A stretch of 64,000 bases of DNA from an uncultured Hyphomonas sp. (GCF_963678195.1 NZ_OY782759.1:2790001-2854000), one strand, 5' to 3'. Counted from the first letter of the stretch, positions 1 to 8,215 are shown. The notes: generated by a model not told the origin, from the letters alone. Program-made: numbers and translations.

Positions 1-2
1 GC

Positions 3-476
3 CAGATCGGCTTCACCATCATCACGGTGGCCGCGCTGATCTCGACCTTCTCGGCCATCAACGCCTCCCTCTATGGCGGCAGCCGGGTCAGCTATGAGAT
101 CGCCGAAGACGATGAACTCTCCAGCGAGTTCACGCACCAGTTCTGGAACCAGCCGATCGGCCTGATGTTCACCGCCGTCGCCACGCTCGTTCTGGTCAAC
201 ACGCTGAAACTGGAAAGCATCTCGACGACGGGAAGTATCGGCTTCCTGCTGATCTTTGCCGTGGTCAATATGGCGGCCGTCCGCAAGGCATCGGAGGTGA
301 AGGGGTCGAGATGGATCACGGGCCTTGGCGCAGCGCTGTGCCTTGCTGCGCTTGCGGCCCTCCTGGTCCACACGGCCCAGACCAATCTGCTGAACCTGCT
401 GATCGCCTGCGGAATCATCGCAGCCTGTTTCCTGGGCGAGTTCCTTTACAAACGTCTTGAACGCAAGGCGGACTGA
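3..476 (+). CDS. APC-family amino-acid permease, C-terminal part
   Basis: The reading frame is open from the first bases of the window, so the 5' part of the gene is missing. The visible 157 residues begin in a membrane helix followed by STFSAINASLYGGSRVSYE, the pattern that in APC-superfamily permeases (PotE/YhdG-like) carries the substrate-contacting helix and the start of the next loop. At least three more hydrophobic segments follow, and the protein ends in a basic tail, FLYKRLERKAD. This fits proton-coupled uptake of an amino acid or amine across the inner membrane, but the substrate cannot be read from this fragment. A convergent lipoprotein gene ends 5 bp after the stop. Confidence 0.8.
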   Translation, partial: QIGFTIITVAALISTFSAINASLYGGSRVSYEIAEDDELSSEFTHQFWNQPIGLMFTAVATLVLVNTLKLESISTTGSIGFLLIFAVVNMAAVRKASEVKGSRWITGLGAALCLAALAALLVHTAQTNLLNLLIACGIIAACFLGEFLYKRLERKAD

Positions 477-481
477 GGCGG

Positions 482-955
482 TCAGCCGTTGCAGGTCTGC
501 GTGTTTTTCTGGATGCCGATCTGACTGACCTTGCCGGTGTCATTGTCGACTTCGAAATAGACGTCATTGTAGTCATAGACGGTGATGTCGCCGCGCGTGA
601 CGACGCATCTCGGCGTGCCGTAAACACTGCGTGCGAAGATCTGTTCACTGCCTTTCGCGACGCCCGCCGGTGTACGGAACCGTTCATCGCGCGCGATGAT
701 CCAGTAGACCTTGTCATCGGCCCCGACCGTGAGGCCGTCATAATTGTAGCTGGTGGCGCCCGTTCCCGCGATGGGGATCGTCTTGCGCGGCGTGCCCTTC
801 ACGGCGAAGAGTTCCGCCAGCGACATGCCAAGCTCGACATTGCCGACCCGTTCACCGGGAATGATCATGTCATCGTTGAGATTGGGCGGCGCAGTGGCGC
901 ACGCGCCGAATGCGAGGATGGACAGGGTTGCGAGAGTTGCGCGGACAACCGTCAT
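482..955 (-). CDS. Putative lipoprotein of unknown function
   Basis: 157 residues. The N-terminus (MTVVRATLATLSILAFGAC) is a lipoprotein-like signal with the candidate acylated Cys at about residue 19; the residue at -3 is Phe rather than the usual Leu/Val. The mature part, with segments such as GNVELGMSLAELFAVKGTP, resembles small SmpA/BamE-like outer-membrane lipoproteins that compare a reference and a strand-rich domain, but the match is by eye and weak. An AGGGA ribosome-binding site lies ahead of the ATG. The gene stands alone between a permease (convergent) and an acyl-CoA dehydrogenase gene (same strand, 150 bp upstream). No function is assigned. Confidence 0.6.
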   Translation of the reverse strand: MTVVRATLATLSILAFGACATAPPNLNDDMIIPGERVGNVELGMSLAELFAVKGTPRKTIPIAGTGATSYNYDGLTVGADDKVYWIIARDERFRTPAGVAKGSEQIFARSVYGTPRCVVTRGDITVYDYNDVYFEVDNDTGKVSQIGIQKNTQTCNG

Positions 956-1108
956 GACGGATCCCTCATGGCTTGTGTGGACACTGCACTGACGGTCAGA
1001 TCAGCACATCCCCAGCCACCTTGTGGAAACTACGGCAAAAACAGCGCCCCGCGCCACTCAGGCAGGCCACAATTTTTTGTAATGTTCAGCTGGCCTTATC
1101 CGGCCACC

Positions 1109-2248
1109 TTAATCCTTCAGCATATCCCGGCTGATGATGACGCGCATGATCTCGTTCGTGCCTTCCAGGATCTGGTGCACTCTCAGGTCACGGACGATGC
1201 GTTCCACGCCATAGTCGGCGAGATAGCCATAGCCGCCATGGATCTGCAGCGCGTCATTGGCCACCTTGAACGCCGTGTCCGTCACGAAGCGCTTCGCCAT
1301 GGCGCACCAGCGCGTCGCGGACGGGTCCTTGCGGTCGAGCCGGCCGGCGGCTTCGTACAGCATCACCCGCGCGGCCTGCAGTTCGGTCTCCATGTCGGCC
1401 AGCTTGAACTGGGTGGCCTGGAAGTCCGCAATCGCCTTGCCGAACTGGCTGCGCTCCTTCGCATAGGCCAGCGCTTTGTCGAGCGCGAGCTGGGCACCGC
1501 CAAGCGCCGAGGCAGCAATGTTCAGGCGCCCGCCGTCCAGGCCCGCCATGGCAAATTTGAAGCCATGGCCTTCCTCGCCTACACGGTTTGCCGCAGGGAC
1601 GCGTACACCGTCGAGGATCACCTGCCGGGTCGGCTGGTTTTTCCAGCCCATCTTGCGTTCGTTCGCGCCGAAGCTGAGCCCCGGCGCATCCTTCGGGATG
1701 ATGAAAGTCGACACGCCCTTCGCGCCATCATCTGAGGTGCGCGCCATCAGGACGTAGACGTCAGACGTTCCCGCGCCAGAGATGAATTGTTTCGTGCCGG
1801 TAATGACGTATTCGTCGCCCTCGCGGACAGCCCTGGTCTTGAGGCTTGCGGCGTCAGATCCGGCGCCCGGCTCGGTCAGGCAGTAGGAGGCGATCAGCTC
1901 CATGCTGGTCAGGCGCGGCAGCCATGCCTGACGCTGTTCGTCACTGCCGAACGTGTCGATCATCCAGCTCGCCATATTGTGGATGGAGATGAAGGCCGCC
2001 GTGGAGACGTCGCCATAGGCCAGTTGCTCAAAGATCAGGGCCGCATCGGTGCGCGTCAGCCCTGCGCCGCCGACATCTTCCTTCACATAGATACTGGCAA
2101 AGCCGAGCTCCGCGGCTTTGCGGATGACGTCCACAGGAAAGTGGCTGGTCTGGTCCCACTCCTCGGAATGCGGCAGCAATTCCTCTTCCGCGAACTTCCG
2201 CGCCATATCGCGAATCATCAATTGTTCGTCGGAAAACAACACGCTCAT
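1109..2248 (-). CDS. Acyl-CoA dehydrogenase, isobutyryl-CoA dehydrogenase-like
   Basis: 379 residues with the full acyl-CoA dehydrogenase fold: N-terminal helices (MSVLFSDEQLMIRDMARKF), the FAD/substrate signature CLTEPGAGSDAAS near residue 130, the middle beta domain, and the C-terminal LEGTNEIMRV. Glu of that motif (about residue 362) is at the position of the catalytic base in short- and branched-chain enzymes. It would oxidise an acyl-CoA to the 2-enoyl-CoA with electrons passed to ETF; similarity to ACAD8 enzymes suggests isobutyryl-CoA in valine breakdown, as does the 3-hydroxyisobutyrate-dehydrogenase-like gene 10 kb away. A GTG start nine bases further upstream is possible, but the ATG at 2248 is preceded by AAAGGTGG at ideal spacing. 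Confidence 0.9.
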   Translation of the reverse strand: MSVLFSDEQLMIRDMARKFAEEELLPHSEEWDQTSHFPVDVIRKAAELGFASIYVKEDVGGAGLTRTDAALIFEQLAYGDVSTAAFISIHNMASWMIDTFGSDEQRQAWLPRLTSMELIASYCLTEPGAGSDAASLKTRAVREGDEYVITGTKQFISGAGTSDVYVLMARTSDDGAKGVSTFIIPKDAPGLSFGANERKMGWKNQPTRQVILDGVRVPAANRVGEEGHGFKFAMAGLDGGRLNIAASALGGAQLALDKALAYAKERSQFGKAIADFQATQFKLADMETELQAARVMLYEAAGRLDRKDPSATRWCAMAKRFVTDTAFKVANDALQIHGGYGYLADYGVERIVRDLRVHQILEGTNEIMRVIISRDMLKD

Positions 2249-2312
2249 GGGTTCCACCTTTAGTCTATCTCAAGTATGGGTTCGGGCATTCCCCGTGTCA
2301 CCGGTATTGTCA

Positions 2313-2849
2313 ATGCAACAGATCCGATCAGTATATGTCATCGCACCGGCATCACCGGAAGACATCGAGCGTCTGATCGAAGTCGATCTGGCGGCGGGCC
2401 AGCTGTTCGCGCCGACCGGGCTATTGTCCGACGATGCGCTGGACGATCATGTGCCGGAAGCCGTGATGCTGCAGGCGATTGAGGCCGGCGACCTGCTGAA
2501 AACCAGCGCGCCGGACGGCACACCCGTCGGCTTCGCCCTCGTCTCGCCCCGGGGGGGCACACTGTATCTCGACCAGATAAGCATGCACCCCGATTGTGGC
2601 GGCAAGGGCCTCGGAACCGACATGATGCGGCACGTCCTCCAATTGGCCAAGCAGCGCCGCCTGAAGCAGGTGACCCTTTCCACTTTCCGGGACGTGCCAT
2701 GGAATGGGCCATTCTACCGCAAACTGGGGTTCCGGGAGATTCCACGGAAAGACATGGCAGACTGGATGCTGGACCTGGAACGCATCCAGGCCGAAAGCCT
2801 CGATGTCTCGCAGCGCTGTTTCATGGTGCGTAAAATTGGCTGGTTGTAA
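2313..2849 (+). CDS. GNAT-family N-acetyltransferase
   Basis: 178 residues. The acetyl-CoA binding signature CGGKGLGTDMM is followed by a helix and LSTFRDVPWNGPFYRKLGF, the typical beta-5/alpha-4 region of GNAT enzymes ending in a Tyr-containing FYRKLGF. The substrate (small molecule or protein amine) is unknown. The ATG at 2313 is chosen because the GNAT fold begins directly after it; no strong ribosome-binding site is visible. The gene diverges from the acyl-CoA dehydrogenase (64 bp apart) and is followed after 30 bp by hemB on the same strand. Confidence 0.8.
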   Translation: MQQIRSVYVIAPASPEDIERLIEVDLAAGQLFAPTGLLSDDALDDHVPEAVMLQAIEAGDLLKTSAPDGTPVGFALVSPRGGTLYLDQISMHPDCGGKGLGTDMMRHVLQLAKQRRLKQVTLSTFRDVPWNGPFYRKLGFREIPRKDMADWMLDLERIQAESLDVSQRCFMVRKIGWL

Positions 2850-2879
2850 GCGACCGTTTTTGGGCGCAGGTGAAGTGTC

Positions 2880-3875
2880 ATGACACAGTTTCCCCAATCC
2901 TTTCCGAACACCCGTATGCGCCGCCTGCGCCAGGCCCCATGGGTCCGCGGCCTTGTCGCTGAAAACACACTGACGCCTGCCGATCTTGTCTGGGCTGTCT
3001 TCATCCATGATGGCGAAGGCCGCATGCCGGTCGGCAGCCTGCCGGGCATCGACCGTCTCAGCATCGAAGAAGCTACGAAAACAGCCAAGCGCGCCGAAAG
3101 CCTCGGCATACCGGCCATCGCGCTGTTTCCCTATATCGGCCCCGAAGGCAAAGACGAGGAAGGCACCGGCGCGGTCGACCCGGACGGCCTCATTCCCCGC
3201 GCCCTCCGCGCCATGAAGGCAGCCGCCCCTGGCGTTGGCCTGATCACCGATGTCGCGCTCGATGCCTATACCAGCCATGGCCATGACGGCCTGCTCGACC
3301 CTGACGGCACCATCCCGAACGATGCCACGGTGGAGCGCCTCGTGCAGCAGGCCCTCGCCCATGCGAAGGCCGGCGCAGACGTCGTCGCCCCCTCCGACAT
3401 GATGGACGGCCGCATCGCCGCCATCCGGGAGGCCTTCGACGAGGAAGGCTTCACCAATATGATGATCCTCGCTTATGCCGCGAAGTATGCCTCCGGCTTC
3501 TACGGGCCCTATCGCGACGCCATCGGCTCGGCTCAGGCCCTCTCGGGCGACAAGAAAACCTACCAGCAGGATCCGGCCAATTCAGACGAAGCCCTGCGCG
3601 AAGTCGCGCTGGACCTCGCCGAGGGCGCCGACATGGTGATGGTGAAACCCGGTCTTCCGTATCTGGACATTGTGCACCGCGTCTCCTCGACCTTCGGCGT
3701 ACCGACGCTCGCCTACCAGGTCTCCGGCGAATACGCCCAGATCATGGCCGCTGCCCAGAATGGCTGGATCGACGGCGACCGCGTGATCATGGAAAGCCTG
3801 ATGTGCTTCAAACGCGCCGGCGCGAGCGGGATTGTTACGTATTTCGCAGAGAAGGCGGCGGAAGCGCTGGGCTGA
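2880..3875 (+). CDS. hemB: Delta-aminolevulinic acid dehydratase (porphobilinogen synthase)
   Basis: 331 residues, normal for the family. The enzyme condenses two 5-aminolevulinate molecules into porphobilinogen, the second common step of haem and cobalamin synthesis, in the cytoplasm. Both Schiff-base lysines are visible: Lys202 in AYAAKYASGFYGPYRDA and Lys256 in MVKPGLPYLD. The metal-site segment reads DVALDAYTSHGHDG with Asp/Ala in place of the zinc-binding cysteines, the form found in Mg-dependent HemB of alphaproteobacteria and Pseudomonas. A 25-bp stretch of this gene (3651-3675) recurs exactly at 5154-5178 downstream. Confidence 0.97.
   Translation: MTQFPQSFPNTRMRRLRQAPWVRGLVAENTLTPADLVWAVFIHDGEGRMPVGSLPGIDRLSIEEATKTAKRAESLGIPAIALFPYIGPEGKDEEGTGAVDPDGLIPRALRAMKAAAPGVGLITDVALDAYTSHGHDGLLDPDGTIPNDATVERLVQQALAHAKAGADVVAPSDMMDGRIAAIREAFDEEGFTNMMILAYAAKYASGFYGPYRDAIGSAQALSGDKKTYQQDPANSDEALREVALDLAEGADMVMVKPGLPYLDIVHRVSSTFGVPTLAYQVSGEYAQIMAAAQNGWIDGDRVIMESLMCFKRAGASGIVTYFAEKAAEALG
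3651..3675 (+). repeat. 25-bp exact direct repeat, copy 1 (inside hemB)
   Basis: These 25 bases encode GLPYLDIV of HemB next to the second catalytic lysine. The identical 25 bases occur at 5154-5178 in the same orientation; the flanking bases differ on both sides. Confidence 0.9.
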
Positions 3876-3985
3876 GCAACGGACCTTCAGCATCGCAGAA
3901 GGCATTCGCCCTGGAAGCATCCGACTTGATCGAGTTGGCGGGATTTGCAATTCCTTACCCCGGGCTCAGGGACGGAGACTCAATC

Positions 3986-5149
3986 ATGGACGGAACGCTT
4001 TTCCACCGGGCAGGCATTTGTATCGCAGCTATCATGCTTTGGCAGACACCAGCCTTCGCCGACTGCCCCGATAACGCCCTGCAATCGACCGCCGACAATT
4101 TCATCGCGGTCAGCCAGCCCGGCGCCGATGTCCCCGAAATCCTGAAGACTGTTGACGGTCTGGTCGAGACCTGTCCGACCGACCCCTTTGTGCTGAAACT
4201 CGCCGCGATGACCTACGCGAACGCTCCGTCGCCCGACACCGCGACTTCGGTGGACCGTTTCACGACGTCGCTCAACCTGATCTCGCGCATGTGGGAACAT
4301 GTCGACGACGGCCCGTCGGGAAAATCCGTCACCGACCAGAACGGCCAGAAACAGACCATCAACTTCCTGAACCTCTATGAAATCGAGAAACAGATAACGT
4401 TTGGACTGTTGCAGGCTGAGCAGATGTCAGGCGTCCAGTCCTCCTACACGCACCCTCCGGCCGGCAGCGACCTGGGAACGCGCTGCCGGGGCACGTACCG
4501 CACCGCGGCCTCAATCGCCTCCTTGTGGATCCAGCAACAGGGGGAGCATCCGGGCGCCTACAGCCTGATGAATGACAGGATCGCCAGGTGCGAAGCGGAC
4601 CTGGCGGACAGGCGCTACACACGGATGCTGGGCCGTCGCGCCCGGGCCCTGCTGGCGTCCATTCAACGCGATCCGCGTCAGGAAGGTGCACTTGAGAAAG
4701 CCGCCCAAGCCAAGGCGGACTCTGAACGGTTCATCGAATTGTTCGGCGACTACGACAATGCGGGCTGGCTGAAGAGCAATGATCTGGCCCTGGAACAGGC
4801 CACCGCAATTGTCCGCGCCAATCAGCCGCTTGAGCTGTCAGAGGCGGTGTTCATGTCGCCCCAGCTTGAAGACCCGGCCACCCAGCACGCGCTCGCGCTG
4901 ATGCTCGATGAGGCGTTGGCGGAAGATGCACAATCGGGTCTCGCCAGCGCCTACAGAGCCTATCGCGCGGCGCTCAAAGCCGCCTACGAGCTGACCAACT
5001 CGCTGGACGATCCGGCCCCGGCCCGCCTCATGATCTACAAGGCTGCCGAAGCCCAGGCCAGCGGCAAGGTCCGCGCCCCCGGCCACGAATCCCTCGAACC
5101 GCCCCCGGCCTTTCTCTATAAATGGATCAAACCGGCAGAGTTGGAATAG
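3986..5149 (+). CDS. Exported alpha-helical protein of unknown function
   Basis: 387 residues with a clear Sec signal peptide (MDGTLFHRAGICIAAIMLWQTPAFA, cleavage before DCPD). The rest is soluble and mostly helical, rich in Ala, Leu, Glu and Gln, with three more cysteines including one in LGTRCRGTYRTAAS; it resembles helical solenoid proteins but I see no clean TPR repeats. It is predicted periplasmic, with no known function. The ATG is chosen because it opens the signal peptide and follows GGGACGGAG. The gene sits between hemB and a convergent membrane-protein gene, and its 3' flank holds the second copy of a hemB fragment, so it may have been inserted here. Confidence 0.65.
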   Translation: MDGTLFHRAGICIAAIMLWQTPAFADCPDNALQSTADNFIAVSQPGADVPEILKTVDGLVETCPTDPFVLKLAAMTYANAPSPDTATSVDRFTTSLNLISRMWEHVDDGPSGKSVTDQNGQKQTINFLNLYEIEKQITFGLLQAEQMSGVQSSYTHPPAGSDLGTRCRGTYRTAASIASLWIQQQGEHPGAYSLMNDRIARCEADLADRRYTRMLGRRARALLASIQRDPRQEGALEKAAQAKADSERFIELFGDYDNAGWLKSNDLALEQATAIVRANQPLELSEAVFMSPQLEDPATQHALALMLDEALAEDAQSGLASAYRAYRAALKAAYELTNSLDDPAPARLMIYKAAEAQASGKVRAPGHESLEPPPAFLYKWIKPAELE

Positions 5150-5153
5150 TTCA

Positions 5154-5178
5154 GGTCTTCCGTATCTGGACATTGTGC
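5154..5178 (+). repeat. 25-bp exact direct repeat, copy 2 (intergenic)
   Basis: Identical to bases 3651-3675 of hemB, 1503 bp further on. It lies five bases after the stop codon of the exported helical protein and eight bases before the end of the convergent membrane-protein gene, so here it codes for nothing. Confidence 0.9.
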
Positions 5179-5185
5179 TCAGCCG

Positions 5186-5989
5186 TCACGCCTCCTGCAC
5201 TTCCGCAGGTGCCGCCTTCTGGCGGACCAGCAGGATCAGCGCGGCGATGGCACTGCCGAGCACCAGCGTTGCCCAGACGCGGCTGAGCTCAAGCCCGCCT
5301 TGCGCGTAAGGCTTGTCCAGGAAGTCGCCCACGACCGCCCCGAGCGGCCGCGTCAGGATGAAGGCGGCCCAGAACAGCGCCACCCGGTCAATCGAGGTGC
5401 GGAACCAGGCCAGCGCGATCAGCACGAGCAGCGAACCGAAGATAACGGCTGAGCCCAGATAACCGAGCGGTCCATCCGCGATCCAGTCGCCCAGCGCCGT
5501 GCCGAGCGTCTGCGAGAAGGTAATGGTCAGCCAGTAGAAGACCTCCGCCCGCGGCGCGTGCACCGAGCTGACCGACACCGTGCCCAGCACCTGCCGCCAG
5601 ACCAGCAGTGACGCCAGCACAGCCGCCAACAATACCAGCGCGCCCCCGGGATAGCCGATGCCCATCGACCGCGTGGCAAAGTCGGCCATGGTCGTGCCGG
5701 CCGTGGTCGAGGCGATGATGGTCGCCCAGTAGAGCCATGCATTGAACCGGCTGGCGCGAATTTGCGCATACACCAGCACCGCCAGAACGAGGCCGAACAT
5801 AGCCGTGCCGATCAGGTATCCGTTTTGCCAGAAGGACGTGGACGCGCTGGCCGTCGTCTCCCCCAGCCATGACATCGAGACGCTGTCGCCCGCCGTCTCG
5901 CCGAACGTGGTCGCCAGAATCTTGATGATCCAGAACCCGAAGGTGATCGCGGGCACCTTGGTCAGTACGGCTTTTTCGGTTTGGGTCAC
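5186..5989 (-). CDS. COG4705-type integral membrane protein with four internal repeats
   Basis: 267 residues and about eight hydrophobic segments, matching the layout of uncharacterised COG4705 inner-membrane proteins. Four related segments recur: ATTFGETAGDSVSM, ASTTAGTTMADFATR, FSQTLGTALGDWIAD and LTRPLGAVVGDFLDK, each a Thr/Leu-Gly turn followed by a conserved acidic residue. Four equivalent acidic re-entrant-like motifs suggest an ion path or channel lining, but no transport function is established. The start is GTG at 5989, preceded by AGGAG seven bases away. It is divergent from a membrane-anchored LuxR-type regulator. Confidence 0.75.
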   Translation of the reverse strand: MTQTEKAVLTKVPAITFGFWIIKILATTFGETAGDSVSMSWLGETTASASTSFWQNGYLIGTAMFGLVLAVLVYAQIRASRFNAWLYWATIIASTTAGTTMADFATRSMGIGYPGGALVLLAAVLASLLVWRQVLGTVSVSSVHAPRAEVFYWLTITFSQTLGTALGDWIADGPLGYLGSAVIFGSLLVLIALAWFRTSIDRVALFWAAFILTRPLGAVVGDFLDKPYAQGGLELSRVWATLVLGSAIAALILLVRQKAAPAEVQEA

Positions 5990-6093
5990 GCCTCATCTCC
6001 TTGGTTGATCGGAATCCGGTGTGGCTGCTAAACCCGGCGCGTGGGAAAGCCCATAAGCAGGCGCGCAAAACGCTCTAATTAAGCGGATGTCCT

Positions 6094-6648
6094 ATGAAAC
6101 ATACTCCCCAGGCCAGCGCCCGCCGAGTGGAGCGGCTTACGGAATGGTCGCTGCTGCTTCCGGTGGGGCTGATGACGCTGCAGGTCGTCGCGGCGGCCTT
6201 CTTTGTCGCCGACGGGTTCGAAGACTGGCTCGTGGCCAGCACGAATGGACCAAGGCTCGAACTGGCGATGGAATGCGTGATCGCCGTGGCGTTGCTGACG
6301 GGGGTCATCCTCAGTTCCCGAAATATCGTTCGCCTCACCCGGGATCTGCGCCGCAAGGAGCAGGCGCTGTCGCGGGCCCAGGGCGCTTTCGCGGAGCACA
6401 TTGACCTGCGCTTCAGGGAATGGGGCCTCACCAAGGGCGAAGGCGAGGTCGCGCTCTTTGCCCTCAAGGGCTGCGACGTGGCCGAGATTGCCCGGCTGCG
6501 CGGCGCGGCGGCCGGAACGATCCGGTCTCAACTCAGCCAGATTTACGCCAAAGCCGGCGTGAACAGCCAGGCGATGCTGGTCTCCGTCTTCATCGACGAC
6601 CTGCTGGACGAACCGCAGGTATCCGGAAGCGACCCGGCCCGGTCCTGA
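6094..6648 (+). CDS. Membrane-anchored LuxR-type HTH regulator
   Basis: 184 residues. Two hydrophobic segments (about 18-41 and 56-76) are followed by a basic, coiled-coil-like linker (VRLTRDLRRKEQALSRAQ) and a C-terminal LuxR/GerE helix-turn-helix with DVAEIARLRGAAAGTIRSQ and LSQIYAKAGVNSQ. No receiver or ligand domain is present, so signal input would come through the membrane part. DNA binding by the C-terminus is family knowledge; the target is unknown, the obvious candidate being the divergent four-repeat membrane protein gene. The ribosome-binding site is weak. The gene is convergent with the TetR gene, 13 bp apart. Confidence 0.8.
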   Translation: MKHTPQASARRVERLTEWSLLLPVGLMTLQVVAAAFFVADGFEDWLVASTNGPRLELAMECVIAVALLTGVILSSRNIVRLTRDLRRKEQALSRAQGAFAEHIDLRFREWGLTKGEGEVALFALKGCDVAEIARLRGAAAGTIRSQLSQIYAKAGVNSQAMLVSVFIDDLLDEPQVSGSDPARS

Positions 6649-6661
6649 CCTTTTGAACCCA

Positions 6662-7264
6662 TCACCCCGCCAACCGCTCGAAATTCGCCAGCAGCATCTG
6701 AAGTGTCAGTTCCCTTGCCCGGCCCTCGGGTTTGCCGATCAGTTTGCTCAGTGAGGGGCCGAACAGGCCGACGCCGACGGCGAGGGTGACGCTGAGCAGG
6801 ATCATGTCTTCGGCGAGGTCTTCCGGCACGCCGGCGCTGGAGATCTTTTTCTGGGCAACCTCCTGCACCGCTTCGCGCACGACGGTCAGGCGGCTGGTCT
6901 CGTCGGTGAGTTCCAGCCATGCGGCGAGGCGCGCGGCGCCCGGCGATTCCAGTGCATCGAACAGCGTTGTCAGGCCCACGGCGCGGGCCTCCACCGGCGC
7001 ATCGGCCGGGATCTCAATCGCCATGATGCTGTCGACCAGATCCGCAATCATCCGCTCCATCAGGGCGGTGTGAACGGCGCTGATGGAACCGAAATGGTGC
7101 AGCACGGTGGCGTTGGCCACGCCTGCCGCCTTCGCCACATCTGCCAGACGCAGCGATTGCGGCCCTTGCTCCACCAGCAGGGTTTCGGCCGCAGACAGGA
7201 TATTCGCACGCGACTCTTCGGGCGTGCGGCGGATACGGGGGGTGTTGGTTTCTGTTATTGACAT
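6662..7264 (-). CDS. TetR/AcrR-family transcriptional regulator
   Basis: 200 residues. The N-terminal HTH is typical of TetR repressors: SRANILSAAETLLVEQGP, then LRLADVAKAAGVANATVLHHF, where FGSISAVHTAL marks the end of the DNA-binding domain. The helical C-terminal domain (about 70-200) would bind an unknown ligand. The gene is divergent from the ferritin-like hydrolase gene, 69 bp apart, the usual arrangement for a TetR protein controlling its neighbour. Small palindromes over its start codon are candidate operators. Confidence 0.9.
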   Translation of the reverse strand: MSITETNTPRIRRTPEESRANILSAAETLLVEQGPQSLRLADVAKAAGVANATVLHHFGSISAVHTALMERMIADLVDSIMAIEIPADAPVEARAVGLTTLFDALESPGAARLAAWLELTDETSRLTVVREAVQEVAQKKISSAGVPEDLAEDMILLSVTLAVGVGLFGPSLSKLIGKPEGRARELTLQMLLANFERLAG

Positions 7265-7281
7265 TTTTGTCAGTAGTACTA
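7259..7281. promoter_or_regulatory. Candidate TetR operator region
   Basis: TGACA-N4-TGTCA (7259-7272) overlaps the start codon of the TetR gene and is followed at once by the 8-bp palindrome TAGTACTA (7274-7281). The position between divergent TetR and hydrolase genes suits an autoregulatory operator. The repeats are short, so chance is possible. Confidence 0.35.
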
Positions 7282-7333
7282 TCTACCCCTTTAAGACGAG
7301 TTACCGGCAGGCTCTAAAAAGGCACGAAACACG

Positions 7334-8188
7334 ATGACGACCAAGCGCACACCTGAAGATGTGACGATTTTGCCCCGCGATCTCCACTTCGACATGGCCG
7401 CCGCCGACAATGGCCCGTGGCTGGACGGCGATCCGGTGGCCACGGCCGTGTTCAACGCCATGTCGCTGACCTTCCCGGATGGCGAGCGCATGTTCATCGA
7501 TGCGGTGAAGGCCTACAAGAATGAGGTCTCCGGCAAGCTGGAACAGGATGTGAAAGACTTCATCCGCCAGGAAGCCATTCACTCGCGAGAGCATCACCTG
7601 CTGAACAACAAGATCGACCGCAAGAAATACCCGGTCGACGCGATCGAATCCGAAATCCGGGAGAACATCAAATTCGCCTATGAAGGCGGAAACTTCCGTA
7701 TCCTGATGGCGACGATCTGCCTGGAACACTTCACCGCCATGATGGCAGACCTGATGATGGATCTGCACACCGATTACGGCCCGCTGTTCAGCAAGACCGA
7801 TCCCGCACTGGAACGCCTGTGGCGCTGGCACGCCATGGAAGAGACCGAACACAAGGCGGTTGCCTATGACGTCTTCCTGGAAGCGACGAAAGACTGGTCG
7901 CCGCTGAAGCGCTATTACCGGCGCTGCCTGTCGATGCTGCTCATCACCACCAATTTCACCAGGAATATCGCCGGTTATGCCGCAGAGCTGCTGAAAGCCG
8001 ATGGCTACACGCAGGAAGAGGCAGATCGCGCCGTGAAGGCCTTCCTCTGGAAGAAGCCATCGCTGTTCGGCACAGGCTGGAAAACCTGGCTCTCCTGGTT
8101 CAAGCCCGGCTTCCACCCTTGGGACCATGACAACCGCGAAGAGATGGCCGCCTGGAAGGAAGAATTCACGGCCGTTCCGGCGGAATAA
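7334..8188 (+). CDS. Predicted metal-dependent hydrolase (ferritin-like, PF10118 type)
   Basis: 284 residues. The sequence has the di-metal helical pattern of the COG3687 group: RQEAIHSREHH, CLEHFTAMMADLMMD and WHAMEETEHKAVAYDVF, giving repeated E-x-x-H ligands on a four-helix bundle. Members are annotated as metal-dependent hydrolases, but no reaction is proven; a di-iron oxygenase or desaturase-like activity is also compatible. C-terminal aromatic segments (GTGWKTWLSWFKPGFHPWD) may contact membrane. Divergent TetR gene upstream. A GC-rich hairpin follows the stop. Confidence 0.75.
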   Translation: MTTKRTPEDVTILPRDLHFDMAAADNGPWLDGDPVATAVFNAMSLTFPDGERMFIDAVKAYKNEVSGKLEQDVKDFIRQEAIHSREHHLLNNKIDRKKYPVDAIESEIRENIKFAYEGGNFRILMATICLEHFTAMMADLMMDLHTDYGPLFSKTDPALERLWRWHAMEETEHKAVAYDVFLEATKDWSPLKRYYRRCLSMLLITTNFTRNIAGYAAELLKADGYTQEEADRAVKAFLWKKPSLFGTGWKTWLSWFKPGFHPWDHDNREEMAAWKEEFTAVPAE

Positions 8189-8193
8189 ACAGC

Positions 8194-8211
8194 GGGGGCT
8201 GAACAGCCCCC
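8194..8211. terminator. GC-rich hairpin between convergent genes
   Basis: GGGGGCT-GAAC-AGCCCCC forms a perfect 7-bp stem with a 4-base loop between the ferritin-like hydrolase and the TPR protein gene. There is no T-tract on either strand, so termination is only likely by position. Confidence 0.45.
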
Positions 8212-8215
8212 ACGC

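Noticed and set aside
2249-2257. GTG start for the acyl-CoA dehydrogenase
   Set aside because: The AAAGGTGG ribosome-binding site overlaps that GTG, so the ATG at 2248 must be used.
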